From assembly GCA_017650105.1 (NCBI GenBank), contig JAGCFO010000009.1, positions 62,001 to 126,000 on the forward strand: DNA of 64,000 bases. The letters run 5' to 3'. Shown piece after piece: positions 42,704 through 50,472 of this stretch (position 1 is its first letter; the number at the start of each line of letters is the position of its first letter). Both the position numbers and the translations under genes were made by a program. The notes beneath the pieces were generated by a model. The model had not been told where the DNA came from and did no database searches. It saw only the letters and a list, made by a program, of their open reading frames with translations. The DNA comes from Bacteroidaceae bacterium (GTDB lineage Bacteria > Bacteroidota > Bacteroidia > Bacteroidales > Bacteroidaceae).

Positions 42704-42721
42704 AAAAAAAAAAAAAAAAAA
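42704..42721 (+). repeat. A18 homopolymer
   Basis: Eighteen uninterrupted A, then TGG and ten T. It lies 16 bp upstream (minus direction) of a TACCTTTA -7-like sequence. Confidence 0.9.
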
Positions 42722-42880
42722 TGGTTTTTTTTTTGCAAAATGACTGAAAATTAACAAAAAAAGGCGAGGAAAGCGCGAAAAACACCGAAATATGGGGCAT
42801 TAGAAGGCAAAAGGCTTACTTCAGAATGGGTTTGTCGGAGAGGAATCCCCCTACCCTGTACATCGGCAATGGGAAGGTAT

Positions 42881-42916
42881 AAAAAGAAAGGACAGCATCA
42901 TGAGATGCTGACCTTT
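42881..42916 (-). terminator. Terminator after tRNA-Glu
   Basis: Minus-strand 13-bp stem with one mismatch (AAAGGTCAGCATC / GATGCTGTCCTTT), four-base loop, then CTTTTT. It starts 5 nt after the tRNA. Confidence 0.88.
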
Positions 42917-42920
42917 TGTG

Positions 42921-42993
42921 TAGCGCCTACGGGATTCGAACCCGTGTGCCATGCGTGAGAGGCATGAATCCTAGACCCCTAGATGAAAGCGCC
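42921..42993 (-). tRNA. tRNA-Glu (anticodon CTC)
   Basis: Cloverleaf on the minus strand. Acceptor GGCGCTT pairs with AGGCGCT through two G-T wobbles, anticodon stem CATGC/GCATG with loop CTCTCAC, T-arm ACGGGTTCGAATCCCGT. CCA is not encoded. Confidence 0.93.
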
Positions 42994-43025
42994 ATAGGTG
43001 AAGCTATGCTTCTATGTTTTGTTTG

Positions 43026-43112
43026 CGGAAGCTGGGGGATTCGAACCCCCGGTACAGTTACCCGTACGGCAGTTTAGCAAACTGCTGGTTTCAGCCACTC
43101 ACCCAAACTTCC
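43026..43112 (-). tRNA. tRNA-Ser (anticodon GCT)
   Basis: Class II tRNA of 87 nt on the minus strand. Acceptor GGAAGTT/AGCTTCC, anticodon stem GCAGT/ACTGC with loop TTGCTAA, a long variable arm and T-arm GGGGGTTCGAATCCCCC. It lies 32 bp upstream of tRNA-Glu, probably in one transcript. Confidence 0.95.
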
Positions 43113-43152
43113 AAACGGGAGTTATTTACCGTGTGCAACCTTTTTTGCGTTG

Positions 43153-43183
43153 CAAATGTACGGCTGTTTTTTGTTTTCCACAA
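43153..43183 (-). promoter_or_regulatory. Promoter of tRNA-Ser/tRNA-Glu
   Basis: Minus-strand TTG (43181-43183), 20-bp spacer, TACATTTG (43153-43160), about 40 nt before the tRNA-Ser 5' end. Confidence 0.65.
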
Positions 43184-43276
43184 GTTTTTAGGGAAAATTT
43201 TTTCTTTTAGATGAAAAAAAGCTTGTACAACCGCTGAAAACAGCTTTTTCGCGTCGGCTTTTTCGATGAAGAGCAA

Positions 43277-43599
43277 CACTTTTGAGCTACGCTCTAAAGT
43301 ACTGACGTTCGGGAATGAAAATAAAAAATCATTTTTTATGCTCTCACTAAATCGCACTTTTGAGCTGCGCTCTAAAGTACTAGCGCTCGGGAGAAAAAAT
43401 AAATGGGGATTTTTTTGATGCTCTCACTAAATCGTACTTTTGAGCTGCGCTCTAAAGTACTGACGCTCGGGAGAAAAAATAAATGGGGATTTTTCTGATG
43501 CTCTCACTAAATCGTACTTTTGAGCTGCGCTCTAAAGTACTGACGTTCGGGAATGAAAATAAAAAATCATTTTTTCTTTTCATTTCACTCACTTAATCG
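43277..43599 (+). repeat. Tandem array of an about 80-bp promoter-bearing repeat (4 units)
   Basis: Units start at 43278, 43356, 43436 and 43516 (periods 78, 80, 80 and 85 to the final -7 box at 43600). Each has YACTTTTGAGCTGCGCTC followed by TAAAGTACT, a near-perfect palindrome, then GACGYTCGGG, an A-rich tail and CTCTCACTAAATCG. The YACTTTTG matches the -7 box. Tails of units 1 and 4 share one variant and those of units 2 and 3 another. The array ends directly at the promoter of the cupin/acyltransferase gene. It is not a CRISPR: there are no unique spacers and no cas genes. Confidence 0.92.
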
Positions 43600-43607
43600 T
43601 ACTTTTG
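43600..43607 (+). promoter_or_regulatory. -7 box of the cupin/acyltransferase gene
   Basis: TACTTTTG, preceded by CTTAATCG, the same context as the repeated copies upstream. The transcript start would be near 43612, about 13 nt before the ATG at 43625. No clear TTTG lies at the -33 position. Confidence 0.6.
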
Positions 43608-43624
43608 CAGAAAATCGCATTATC

Positions 43625-44980
43625 ATGGAGAATCTACCACGTGGGTGCCGCATCATTTCCTTCCCCTCGAACAACGACGAACGGGGAAGTCTCTCCTTCG
43701 CTGAAGGACAGAAGCACATCCCATTCCCTATAGAGCGGGTTTTCTGGATCTATGACGTTCCGGAGGGACAGAAACGAGGCGAACATAGCCACAACGAGTG
43801 CTCGGAGGTGATAGTGCCTGTGAGCGGATGCTTCGACATCGAAGTCGACGATGGCGTGCAGCAGGCATCCGTCCATATGGACAGTTCCACAAAGGGCATC
43901 CTCATCCCTCCCGGCGTGTGGTGCCGGCTGCAGAACTTCCAGCCCGGGACAGCATGCGTGGTGTTTGCCTCGCATCCCTATAACGCCGCGGGCTACACGC
44001 ACAGCTACAACACCTTCCGCGAGTCGGTAGTGCGGACGGTGCGCTATGACGCCTCGCATGCCGAGGAGTGGAACAGGCTTGTCGCTGAGTCGAAAAACGC
44101 CACGTTCCTGCTCGACAGACGCTACATGGACTATCATGCCGACAGATTCAGCGACTGCTCACTCCTCTTTTACAAGAAAGGTGTGCTGATAGCTGCGCTG
44201 CCTGCCAACTTCGTAGAGCCAGAGAAGACCGTCTATTCGCATGGAGGGCTGACGTACGGAGGACTCATCCTGTCGCCTTCTATCACGGCTGTGGAGGCGC
44301 TGGAGGTGTTCAACTGCGCCATGCACCACTTCTGCACACAGATGGGAGCCATCCGATGGATCTACAAGCCCATCCCCTACATCTATCACCGTCTGCCTGC
44401 CGAAGAAGACCTCTACGCGCTGTTCCTCTCGGGAGGGAAGATCTACGCCCGAGCCATCTCGTCGGTCATCGACCTTCAGCATCGTCTGCCCATGCGGAAA
44501 CTGAGGCAACGAGGGGTGGACAAGGCTATGAAGGCAAACATCGCGTTCTGCGAGAGCAGCGACTTCAGCCTATTCTGGCCTATTCTCACCAAAGTGCTTC
44601 AGACAAAACACGGGAAGAGCCCTGTGCACTCGCTGGAGGAGATAACTCATCTGCACGAGGTTTGGCCTGAGAACATACGTCTTTTCATCGCTCAAGCGGG
44701 AGAAGAGGTTCTGGCTGGCACCGTGATATATGAGACGGACACCGTAGTGCATGCGCAATATATCTCATCTTCCGACATCGGGAAGCAACTCGGGGCTCTC
44801 GACGGACTGTTCGACTATCTGATAAACGAGAGATACAGCGACAAGAAATGGTTTGATTTCGGCATCTCTACCGAGCAAGGAGGCACTTATCTGAATGAAG
44901 GGCTCATGTTCCAGAAAGAGGGCTTCGGTGCGCGAGCCGTAGTGTACGACCAATATGAGATAAGCCTCGCAGAGAGATAG
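43625..44980 (+). CDS. FdtA/QdtA-like sugar cupin fused to a GNAT/FemAB-like acyltransferase
   Basis: 451-residue cytoplasmic fusion. Residues about 8-135 are a WxcM/FdtA-type cupin, with RVFWIYDVPEGQKRGEHSH (metal/substrate histidines His54 and His56) and SGCFDIEVDDG. Such domains are 3,4-ketoisomerases acting on dTDP-4-keto-6-deoxyglucose. Residues about 140-451 look like a double GNAT/FemAB-like fold (LLFYKKGVLIAALPANF, GGLTYGGLILS, FDFGISTEQGGTYLNEGL, FQKEGFGA). The second half might acylate an amino sugar or a glycan. I chose 43625 because the reading frame upstream runs through the repeat. Neighbours are not sugar-nucleotide genes, so the pathway is unknown. The 80-bp repeat array precedes it and a strong bidirectional terminator follows. 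Confidence 0.82.
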   Translation: MENLPRGCRIISFPSNNDERGSLSFAEGQKHIPFPIERVFWIYDVPEGQKRGEHSHNECSEVIVPVSGCFDIEVDDGVQQASVHMDSSTKGILIPPGVWCRLQNFQPGTACVVFASHPYNAAGYTHSYNTFRESVVRTVRYDASHAEEWNRLVAESKNATFLLDRRYMDYHADRFSDCSLLFYKKGVLIAALPANFVEPEKTVYSHGGLTYGGLILSPSITAVEALEVFNCAMHHFCTQMGAIRWIYKPIPYIYHRLPAEEDLYALFLSGGKIYARAISSVIDLQHRLPMRKLRQRGVDKAMKANIAFCESSDFSLFWPILTKVLQTKHGKSPVHSLEEITHLHEVWPENIRLFIAQAGEEVLAGTVIYETDTVVHAQYISSSDIGKQLGALDGLFDYLINERYSDKKWFDFGISTEQGGTYLNEGLMFQKEGFGARAVVYDQYEISLAER

Positions 44981-45026
44981 AGACAAGAACCGTCGGCACA
45001 GAAAAAAGTTGTCGGCATCGGAAAAT

Positions 45027-45065
45027 GAAAGAGGAGCATCGGGTACGTCCCGACGCTCCTCTTTC
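45027..45065. terminator. Bidirectional terminator
   Basis: Stem GAAAGAGGAGC / GCTCCTCTTTC extended by TCGGG/CCCGA, with an A-rich left flank and TT on the right. It separates the convergent cupin/acyltransferase gene and the 56-aa membrane protein gene. Confidence 0.85.
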
Positions 45066-45085
45066 TTAACTGTCAATCCAGCGGA

Positions 45086-45256
45086 TTAAAGATGGCTCTT
45101 TCCGTAGAGATAGTGCACGATGATGCCAATCCAACTTGTTGCAAGCAACAAAATCATGAAAATAATACGCTCAATCAGCGAATGCTTTGACTTCCAAATG
45201 TCAATGCAACCGAGAATAGCGAGGACGACACCTGCCCAGTAAACGATTTTTGCCAT
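45086..45256 (-). CDS. Small membrane protein, PLDc_N-like, 56 aa
   Basis: A short gene. The ATG at 45256 gives MAKIVYWAGVVLAILGCIDI, then a basic loop WKSKHS, a second hydrophobic helix (IIFMILLLATSWIGIIVHYL) and the end YGKSHL. Two transmembrane helices and the terminal YG-K pattern resemble small proteins annotated as the PLD-nuclease N-terminal (membrane) domain. It lies 57 bp downstream of nifJ on the same strand, in front of a terminator. Function is unknown. Confidence 0.7.
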   Translation of the reverse strand: MAKIVYWAGVVLAILGCIDIWKSKHSLIERIIFMILLLATSWIGIIVHYLYGKSHL

Positions 45257-45313
45257 AGTGGTTGATTTTAATAGTTAAACAACAACGTTAAAACAAGTTC
45301 ACGTCTCTATTTT

Positions 45314-48300
45314 TTATTCTTCCTGTGACCAGTCCATCTTGCTCATGCGCACATAGCTGGCATAGCGTTTCTTAGCCATAGCCTCTGCTGCGTCGAACAA
45401 GTCTTGAGCCTCGTCGGGATACTGCTTGAATACGCTTGCGTAGCGCACCTCACCCTTCAGGAAGTCTTGGAAGCCTTCCCACTTCGGCTCTTTGGAGTCG
45501 AGGATGAACGGGTTCTTTCCCTCAGCTTCCAGGTCGGGATTGTAGCGCCAGAGATGCCAGTATCCGCATGCTACAGCCTCAGCCTCTTCAGCCTGCGACT
45601 TACCCATTCCCTTCTTCAGACCATGATTGATACAGGGAGCGTAAGCGATGATAAGCGATGGTCCGTGATAAGCTTCAGCCTCGCGGATAGCCTTGAGGCA
45701 CTGGCTGTTGTCGGCGCCCATAGCTACCTGAGCCACATAGACATAGCCGTAGGTGGTGGCAATCATACCGAGGTCTTTCTTGCGTACACGCTTTCCGCTG
45801 GCAGCAAACTTGGCGATAGCTCCCAGAGGGGTTGCCTTCGACGACTGTCCGCCCGTGTTGGAGTAAACTTCCGTATCGAGAACGAGGATGTTTACGTCTT
45901 CACCGCTTGCAATCACGTGGTCCAAACCGCCGTAGCCGATATCGTAGCTTGCGCCGTCACCACCGATAATCCACTGGCTGCGCTTAACAAGATAGTCTTT
46001 CAGCTCATCCAATTTCTTGTTTGCCTCGCAACCACAAGCTGCAGCTTTCTCAATCATCGGACGAAGGACAGCAGCTGCCTGTTTGCTTGCAGCAGCATCA
46101 CCCATACCGTCGATCCAAGCCTGAGCAGCCTCCTTGTATTCAGCAGGAGTGCCTTCCTTGGCGATTTCTGCTTCAAGAAGAGCCTTGATGCGCTTGCGCA
46201 ACTTCTTGTTAGCAATCTCCATACCCAATCCGTACTCGCAGAAGTCCTCAAACAGGCTGTTTGCCCAAGCAGGACCTTGTCCCTTCTCATTAATAGTATA
46301 AGGAGTGGAAGGAATAGAACCAGAATAGATAGAAGAACAGCCCGTAGCGTTGGAAGCCATCATTCTGTCGCCGAAAAGCTGGCTGATCAGCTTGACATAG
46401 GGAGTTTCGCCGCAACCCGAGCAAGCACCCGAGAACTCAAACAGCGGAGTAGCAAACTGGCTGTTCTTGGGTGTCTGCTTGATGTCAACCAAATCCTGCT
46501 TGGTCTTCACGTTAGCAACCAGCCAATCCCAGTTTTCAGCCTCCTTAAGCTGTTCCTCCAAAGGAACCATCTTAAGAGCGCTACCCGTAGCAGGCTTTCC
46601 TGGACAAACGTCAACGCAATTGCCGCATCCCAAGCAATCGAGCACGCCAACCTGAATGCGGAAGTGCATACCCTTCATGGGAGCGGGAGCCTTCATCTCC
46701 ATTGTAGGAGCACCGAAGCCGGCAGCCTCCTGCTCGTCGAGCACGAACGGACGGATGCAGGCATGAGGGCAAACAAATGCACACTTGTTGCACTGGATGC
46801 AGTTGTCGGCATTCCAAACGGGCACGAACGTGCCTACTCCGCGCTTCTCATAAGCAGCAGTTCCCGAGGGCCATGTGCCATCCACGCTCTCCTTGAAAGC
46901 GCTGACAGGCAGCAAGTCGCCGTCCTGTGCGTTGATTGGACGAACCACATCGTGAACGAAAGCGGGATCGTTGTGCTCGGGCTCTGCAGGATCGGCAAGA
47001 GAAGCCCACGAAGCATCCACAACCAGTTCCTGGTACTCGCCTCCACGATCGACAGCCATATTGTTCTTGTCGACGATGTCCTGCCCCTTCTTTCCGTAGC
47101 TCTTTACAATGAACTTCTTCATCTGCTCCACAGCCAGGTCAACAGGAATAACTCCCGTGATGCGGAAGAAAGCGCTCTGAAGAATAGTGTTCGTACGGTT
47201 GCCGAGCCCTATTTCCTGAGCAATCTTGGTGGCGTTGATGTAGTATACCTTTATATTATTCTTAGCGAAATACTTCTTCACTCTCACGGGCAGGTTAGCA
47301 GCCAGTTCGTCGCCTTCCCAGATAGTGTTGAGCAGGAAGGTTCCTCCGGGCTGTAAACCGCGTGTCACATCGTACATGTGCAAATAAGCCTGAACGTGAC
47401 AAGCAACGAAGTTGGGAGTATTCACAAGATAAGTGCTGCGGATGGGGCTGTCGCCGAAACGCAGATGCGAACAAGTGAATCCGCCTGACTTCTTTGAGTC
47501 GTAGGAGAAATAAGCCTGACAATGCTTGTCGGTGTTGTCGCCGATGATTTTCACCGAGTTCTTGTTAGCGCCAACGGTTCCGTCAGCACCCAGTCCGTAG
47601 AACTTAGCCTCAAACATTCCTTCTCCGCCCAGCGCTATCTCTTCGCGAACGGGCAGCGACGAGAAGGTAACGTCATCGACGATACCGATGGTGAAATCGT
47701 TCTTTGGCTGGGGCAACTCGAGGTTGTCGTAAACAGAGAGAATCTGCGCGGGAGTGGTGTCGTGCGAACCCAAACCGTAGCGTCCGCCTACGATGGAAAG
47801 TCCCTGACGGCCCTTGAGAGCCTCAACGATATCGAGATAGAGCGGCTGTCCCAGAGCTCCGGGCTCTTTGGTACGGTCGAGAACGGCTATTCTCTTCACC
47901 GACTCGGGAAGGACGGCAAGCAGATACTTCACGCTGAAGGGACGATAGAGATGAACGGCAATCATACCCACTTTCTTACCTTGTGCACGCAGGTAATCCA
48001 CCACTTCGCGGTTTGCCTCGTTTATCGAACCCATGCTGATGACGATATTCTCTGCCTCAGGATCGCCGTAATAGTTGAACGGCTTATAGTCGCGCCCTGT
48101 CAGCTCGTTAATCTTCTGCATGTAGTCGTTCACAATGTCTGGCACAGCCTCGTAGTACGGGTTGCAGACTTCACGATGAGTGAAGAACGTATCGGGGTTC
48201 TCAGCCATACCGCGCATTACGGGATGCTCGGGATTGAGTGCGCGAGCGCGGAACTCAGCCAATGCCTTCTGGTCGATGAGCGGGGCGAGATCTTCGTTGT

Positions 48301-48865
48301 CGAGACGCTCGATTTTCTGAATCTCGTGGGATGTGCGGAATCCGTCGAAAAAGTTCACGAAAGGCACGCGGCTCTTGATGGTAGCAAGATGTGCCACGCC
48401 TGCCAAATCCATTACCTCCTGAACGGAGCCCTCAGCCAGCATTGCAAAGCCTGTCTGACGCGTCGACATAACGTCCTGATGGTCGCCGAAGATGCAGAGG
48501 CTGTGAGAGGCAAGCGTACGGGCGCTTACGTGAAAGACGCAAGGAAGCAACTCTCCCGCAATCTTATACATATTGGGAATCATGAGCAGAAGGCCCTGAC
48601 TTGCGGTATAGGTCGTTGTCAAGGCACCAGCCTGCAGAGAGCCGTGCACGGCACCGGCTGCACCTGCCTCCGACTGCATTTCCTCAACGAAGACGGTTTC
48701 GCCAAAAATGTTCTTGCGCCCTGCGGCAGCCCACTCGTCGACGTGCTCAGCCATCGTCGACGAAGGAGTAATAGGATAGATGGCAGCTACTTCTGTAAAC
48801 ATATACGAAATGTGAGCAGCTGCTTCATTTCCATCACACGTGATAAACTTTTTCTTTTTTTCCAT
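45314..48865 (-). CDS. nifJ: Pyruvate:ferredoxin (flavodoxin) oxidoreductase
   Basis: Homodimeric PFOR, 1183 aa, converting pyruvate and CoA to acetyl-CoA, CO2 and reduced ferredoxin, central to fermentation. Domain order is complete: N-terminal pyrimidine-binding domain (YPITPSSTMAEH at 30-41), CoA-binding/transketolase-type domain, then two 4Fe-4S sites (Cys689/692/695/699 in CIQCNKCAFVCP and Cys744/747/750/754 in CLGCGNCVDVCP). The TPP domain follows with GACSGCGETPY (Cys815 and Cys818, third cluster) and GDGASYDIGYGGLDH. The gene is 29 bp downstream of the AAA ATPase gene with no visible promoter in the gap, so some transcription may come through that gene. Codon use is highly regular, as in abundant proteins. 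Confidence 0.98.
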   Translation of the reverse strand: MEKKKKFITCDGNEAAAHISYMFTEVAAIYPITPSSTMAEHVDEWAAAGRKNIFGETVFVEEMQSEAGAAGAVHGSLQAGALTTTYTASQGLLLMIPNMYKIAGELLPCVFHVSARTLASHSLCIFGDHQDVMSTRQTGFAMLAEGSVQEVMDLAGVAHLATIKSRVPFVNFFDGFRTSHEIQKIERLDNEDLAPLIDQKALAEFRARALNPEHPVMRGMAENPDTFFTHREVCNPYYEAVPDIVNDYMQKINELTGRDYKPFNYYGDPEAENIVISMGSINEANREVVDYLRAQGKKVGMIAVHLYRPFSVKYLLAVLPESVKRIAVLDRTKEPGALGQPLYLDIVEALKGRQGLSIVGGRYGLGSHDTTPAQILSVYDNLELPQPKNDFTIGIVDDVTFSSLPVREEIALGGEGMFEAKFYGLGADGTVGANKNSVKIIGDNTDKHCQAYFSYDSKKSGGFTCSHLRFGDSPIRSTYLVNTPNFVACHVQAYLHMYDVTRGLQPGGTFLLNTIWEGDELAANLPVRVKKYFAKNNIKVYYINATKIAQEIGLGNRTNTILQSAFFRITGVIPVDLAVEQMKKFIVKSYGKKGQDIVDKNNMAVDRGGEYQELVVDASWASLADPAEPEHNDPAFVHDVVRPINAQDGDLLPVSAFKESVDGTWPSGTAAYEKRGVGTFVPVWNADNCIQCNKCAFVCPHACIRPFVLDEQEAAGFGAPTMEMKAPAPMKGMHFRIQVGVLDCLGCGNCVDVCPGKPATGSALKMVPLEEQLKEAENWDWLVANVKTKQDLVDIKQTPKNSQFATPLFEFSGACSGCGETPYVKLISQLFGDRMMASNATGCSSIYSGSIPSTPYTINEKGQGPAWANSLFEDFCEYGLGMEIANKKLRKRIKALLEAEIAKEGTPAEYKEAAQAWIDGMGDAAASKQAAAVLRPMIEKAAACGCEANKKLDELKDYLVKRSQWIIGGDGASYDIGYGGLDHVIASGEDVNILVLDTEVYSNTGGQSSKATPLGAIAKFAASGKRVRKKDLGMIATTYGYVYVAQVAMGADNSQCLKAIREAEAYHGPSLIIAYAPCINHGLKKGMGKSQAEEAEAVACGYWHLWRYNPDLEAEGKNPFILDSKEPKWEGFQDFLKGEVRYASVFKQYPDEAQDLFDAAEAMAKKRYASYVRMSKMDWSQEE

Positions 48866-48894
48866 AGTTTTATATCTTAATTAGATGTCGTTTC

Positions 48895-50073
48895 TCAATA
48901 TAGGAATCCGAATAACCAGAGTGGGATAACGTTGTCGTGCCCCAGCGCTTTTTTCCATACGGCGTAAGTTGTGCCGGGAGATGTGCGTGCGGGGGGCTGG
49001 TCGATACAAACGCGGAAGCGCTTCTCGCCGTCAACGATGTAGGAGTTCTCCCTGTCGCCTTTGTTGACAATGTGGTCTTTCCAAAGCGAGTTGACGAGGA
49101 ACGTCTCCAGCACTTCCTCCTCGTTAGCCTTGAGGGGATAGATGCTGTAGGCGAGGTTGGGATTGTGGAGCATCACCTTTGCCGGCTTTTTCGGGAAGTC
49201 GTCGCCCTTCTTGTAAACCAGGTTGATGAGTCGCGCGTCGGCAAGGTACTTGATGTAGTTCATCACCGTTGCCCTCGACAGCTCTATTTCCTTTGCCAGA
49301 TTGCTCACGTTGGGGGCTGAGGAGCCGTCCATAGCAAGCATATAGAATAGTTTCTTTATTTTCGAGAGGTACTTGAGTTCAATCTGCTGGATGAGGAGTA
49401 TGTCCACCTCTATCATCATGTTCATCGTCTTCAGGAGGTTTTCCGCGAAGTTGCGTTTCTCGAGGAAGAAGGGATAGAATCCGTGATGCAGATAGTCCTG
49501 GAAATAGTCGAGGGGTTTCACTTCAGGCAGGATGCTGCGCACGATGGTCTCGTGGCGCTTCAGGATGTCGTCGAGCGTATAGCACGGGAATGAAGAGCCT
49601 GTCTGCAGATTGAGGAACTCGCGGAACGAGAAGCCCCGCAGGTTGTAAGGAGTGACAATGCCGTTGAGCTCAGCGTTCTGCTCCTTCAGGCGCATGACGC
49701 TCGAGCCCGTGAACACTATCTTCAGCTTGGGGAATCGCTCGTAGCACTCGCGCAGCTGCTTGCTCCAATCCATAATCTTGAATACCTGATCCACGAGGAG
49801 CGTCTTCCCTCCGCGGCGCACGAACTCTTCGGCGAAATCTGTCAGCGAGCGCCCCTGGAAGTAGAAGTTGTTCATGTTGATGTAGAGACACGTGCGGTCC
49901 TCGGGATGGAACTCCTGGGCATATTGAATGAGGAACGTTGTCTTCCCTACTCCGCGCGTGCCCTTTATTCCTATCAGCCGGTCGTCCCAGTTGATCTCGT
50001 CCATCAGATTGCGACGGACGCGGGCGTCGGTGTGCGCCAGCAGGTATTCGTGCGTCTTGTAGAAAGCCTCCAT
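48895..50073 (-). CDS. AAA ATPase of the AAA_14/DUF4143 type
   Basis: 392-residue cytoplasmic ATPase; the ATG at 50073 gives MEAFYKTHEYLLAH, 18 nt behind the predicted transcript start. Walker A is GIKGTRGVGKTTFL; Walker B is likely LLVDQVFKIMD; sensor KIVFTGSS follows. The second half has a winged-helix-like segment (LAKEIELSRATVMNYIKYLADARLI) and a DUF4143-like end. Such genes occur in many Bacteroidetes as scattered single copies with no defined role, sometimes near mobile DNA. Here it precedes nifJ by 29 bp. It has its own promoter (50098-50129). No partner toxin or transposase is seen. Confidence 0.85.
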   Translation of the reverse strand: MEAFYKTHEYLLAHTDARVRRNLMDEINWDDRLIGIKGTRGVGKTTFLIQYAQEFHPEDRTCLYINMNNFYFQGRSLTDFAEEFVRRGGKTLLVDQVFKIMDWSKQLRECYERFPKLKIVFTGSSVMRLKEQNAELNGIVTPYNLRGFSFREFLNLQTGSSFPCYTLDDILKRHETIVRSILPEVKPLDYFQDYLHHGFYPFFLEKRNFAENLLKTMNMMIEVDILLIQQIELKYLSKIKKLFYMLAMDGSSAPNVSNLAKEIELSRATVMNYIKYLADARLINLVYKKGDDFPKKPAKVMLHNPNLAYSIYPLKANEEEVLETFLVNSLWKDHIVNKGDRENSYIVDGEKRFRVCIDQPPARTSPGTTYAVWKKALGHDNVIPLWLFGFLY

Positions 50074-50097
50074 TTTCAATATGACGATATTCCGATG

Positions 50098-50129
50098 CAA
50101 AAATAGCAAATATTTTTGGATTTTGCAAA
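50098..50129 (-). promoter_or_regulatory. Promoter of the AAA ATPase gene
   Basis: Minus-strand TTTG (50126-50129), 20-bp spacer, TATTTTTG (50098-50105). The predicted leader is about 18 nt. Confidence 0.7.
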
Positions 50130-50319
50130 GCCGACTTGACAATTTTTTTAAATTTTTTCTGCTCGGGGGAGGCGGTCTTCCCGCGCATACTTCTCAATGG
50201 GAGATGCGGGCTGTCTTCTCAAGCGAAGGATGGTGCCGTCTTTGTTTTTCGGAAGGTTTTGCTGAAGTTTTTCCCGTAAGATTTCCTCACGTGAGAATCG
50301 CTTCTGAGAGCGGTGAAAT

Positions 50320-50373
50320 ATGAAGAAGGGAAAATTTTTTTGGAGAAGGGAAAAATTTTTTTTCTTTCTTCAT
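50320..50373 (+). repeat. 21-bp modular repeat array R8 with inverted end
   Basis: One 21-bp unit at 50320-50340, a second from 50341 that lacks one T, and then CTTTCTTCAT (50364-50373), the start of a unit in inverted orientation. It is the only array with an indel and a flip. Confidence 0.75.
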
Positions 50374-50472
50374 AATTTTTTTTACTCAAAGCATAATTTT
50401 CGCTTCTTTCTCTTCCGCGCAAGTCGGCAAGTCAGGAATGTCGGATTTTCCGTTCTCCTTGCGTTGCGGGCA

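Larger units (their letters stand above)
42545..42920. other. 376-bp gene-free stretch rich in homopolymers
   Basis: Upstream of paralog B. It contains the G8/T9 promoter tract (42577-42593), the second 35-bp repeat copy (42594-42628), a weaker -7-like TACCTTTA (42680-42687, minus), an A18 run (42704-42721) closely followed by T10, and the tRNA-Glu terminator. No gene is seen. Confidence 0.7.
50074..50472. other. 399-bp gene-free stretch
   Basis: Contains the AAA ATPase promoter (50098-50129) and the inverted 21-bp repeat array R8 (50320-50373). Between 50130 and 50319 and after 50374 I see nothing I can name. Confidence 0.6.

Noticed and set aside
43277..43607. Possible CRISPR array
   Set aside because: The about 80-bp units are repeated in full, with no unique spacers, and there are no cas genes.
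45404..48880. Long plus-strand frames opposite nifJ
   Set aside because: They are shadows of the nifJ coding sequence.
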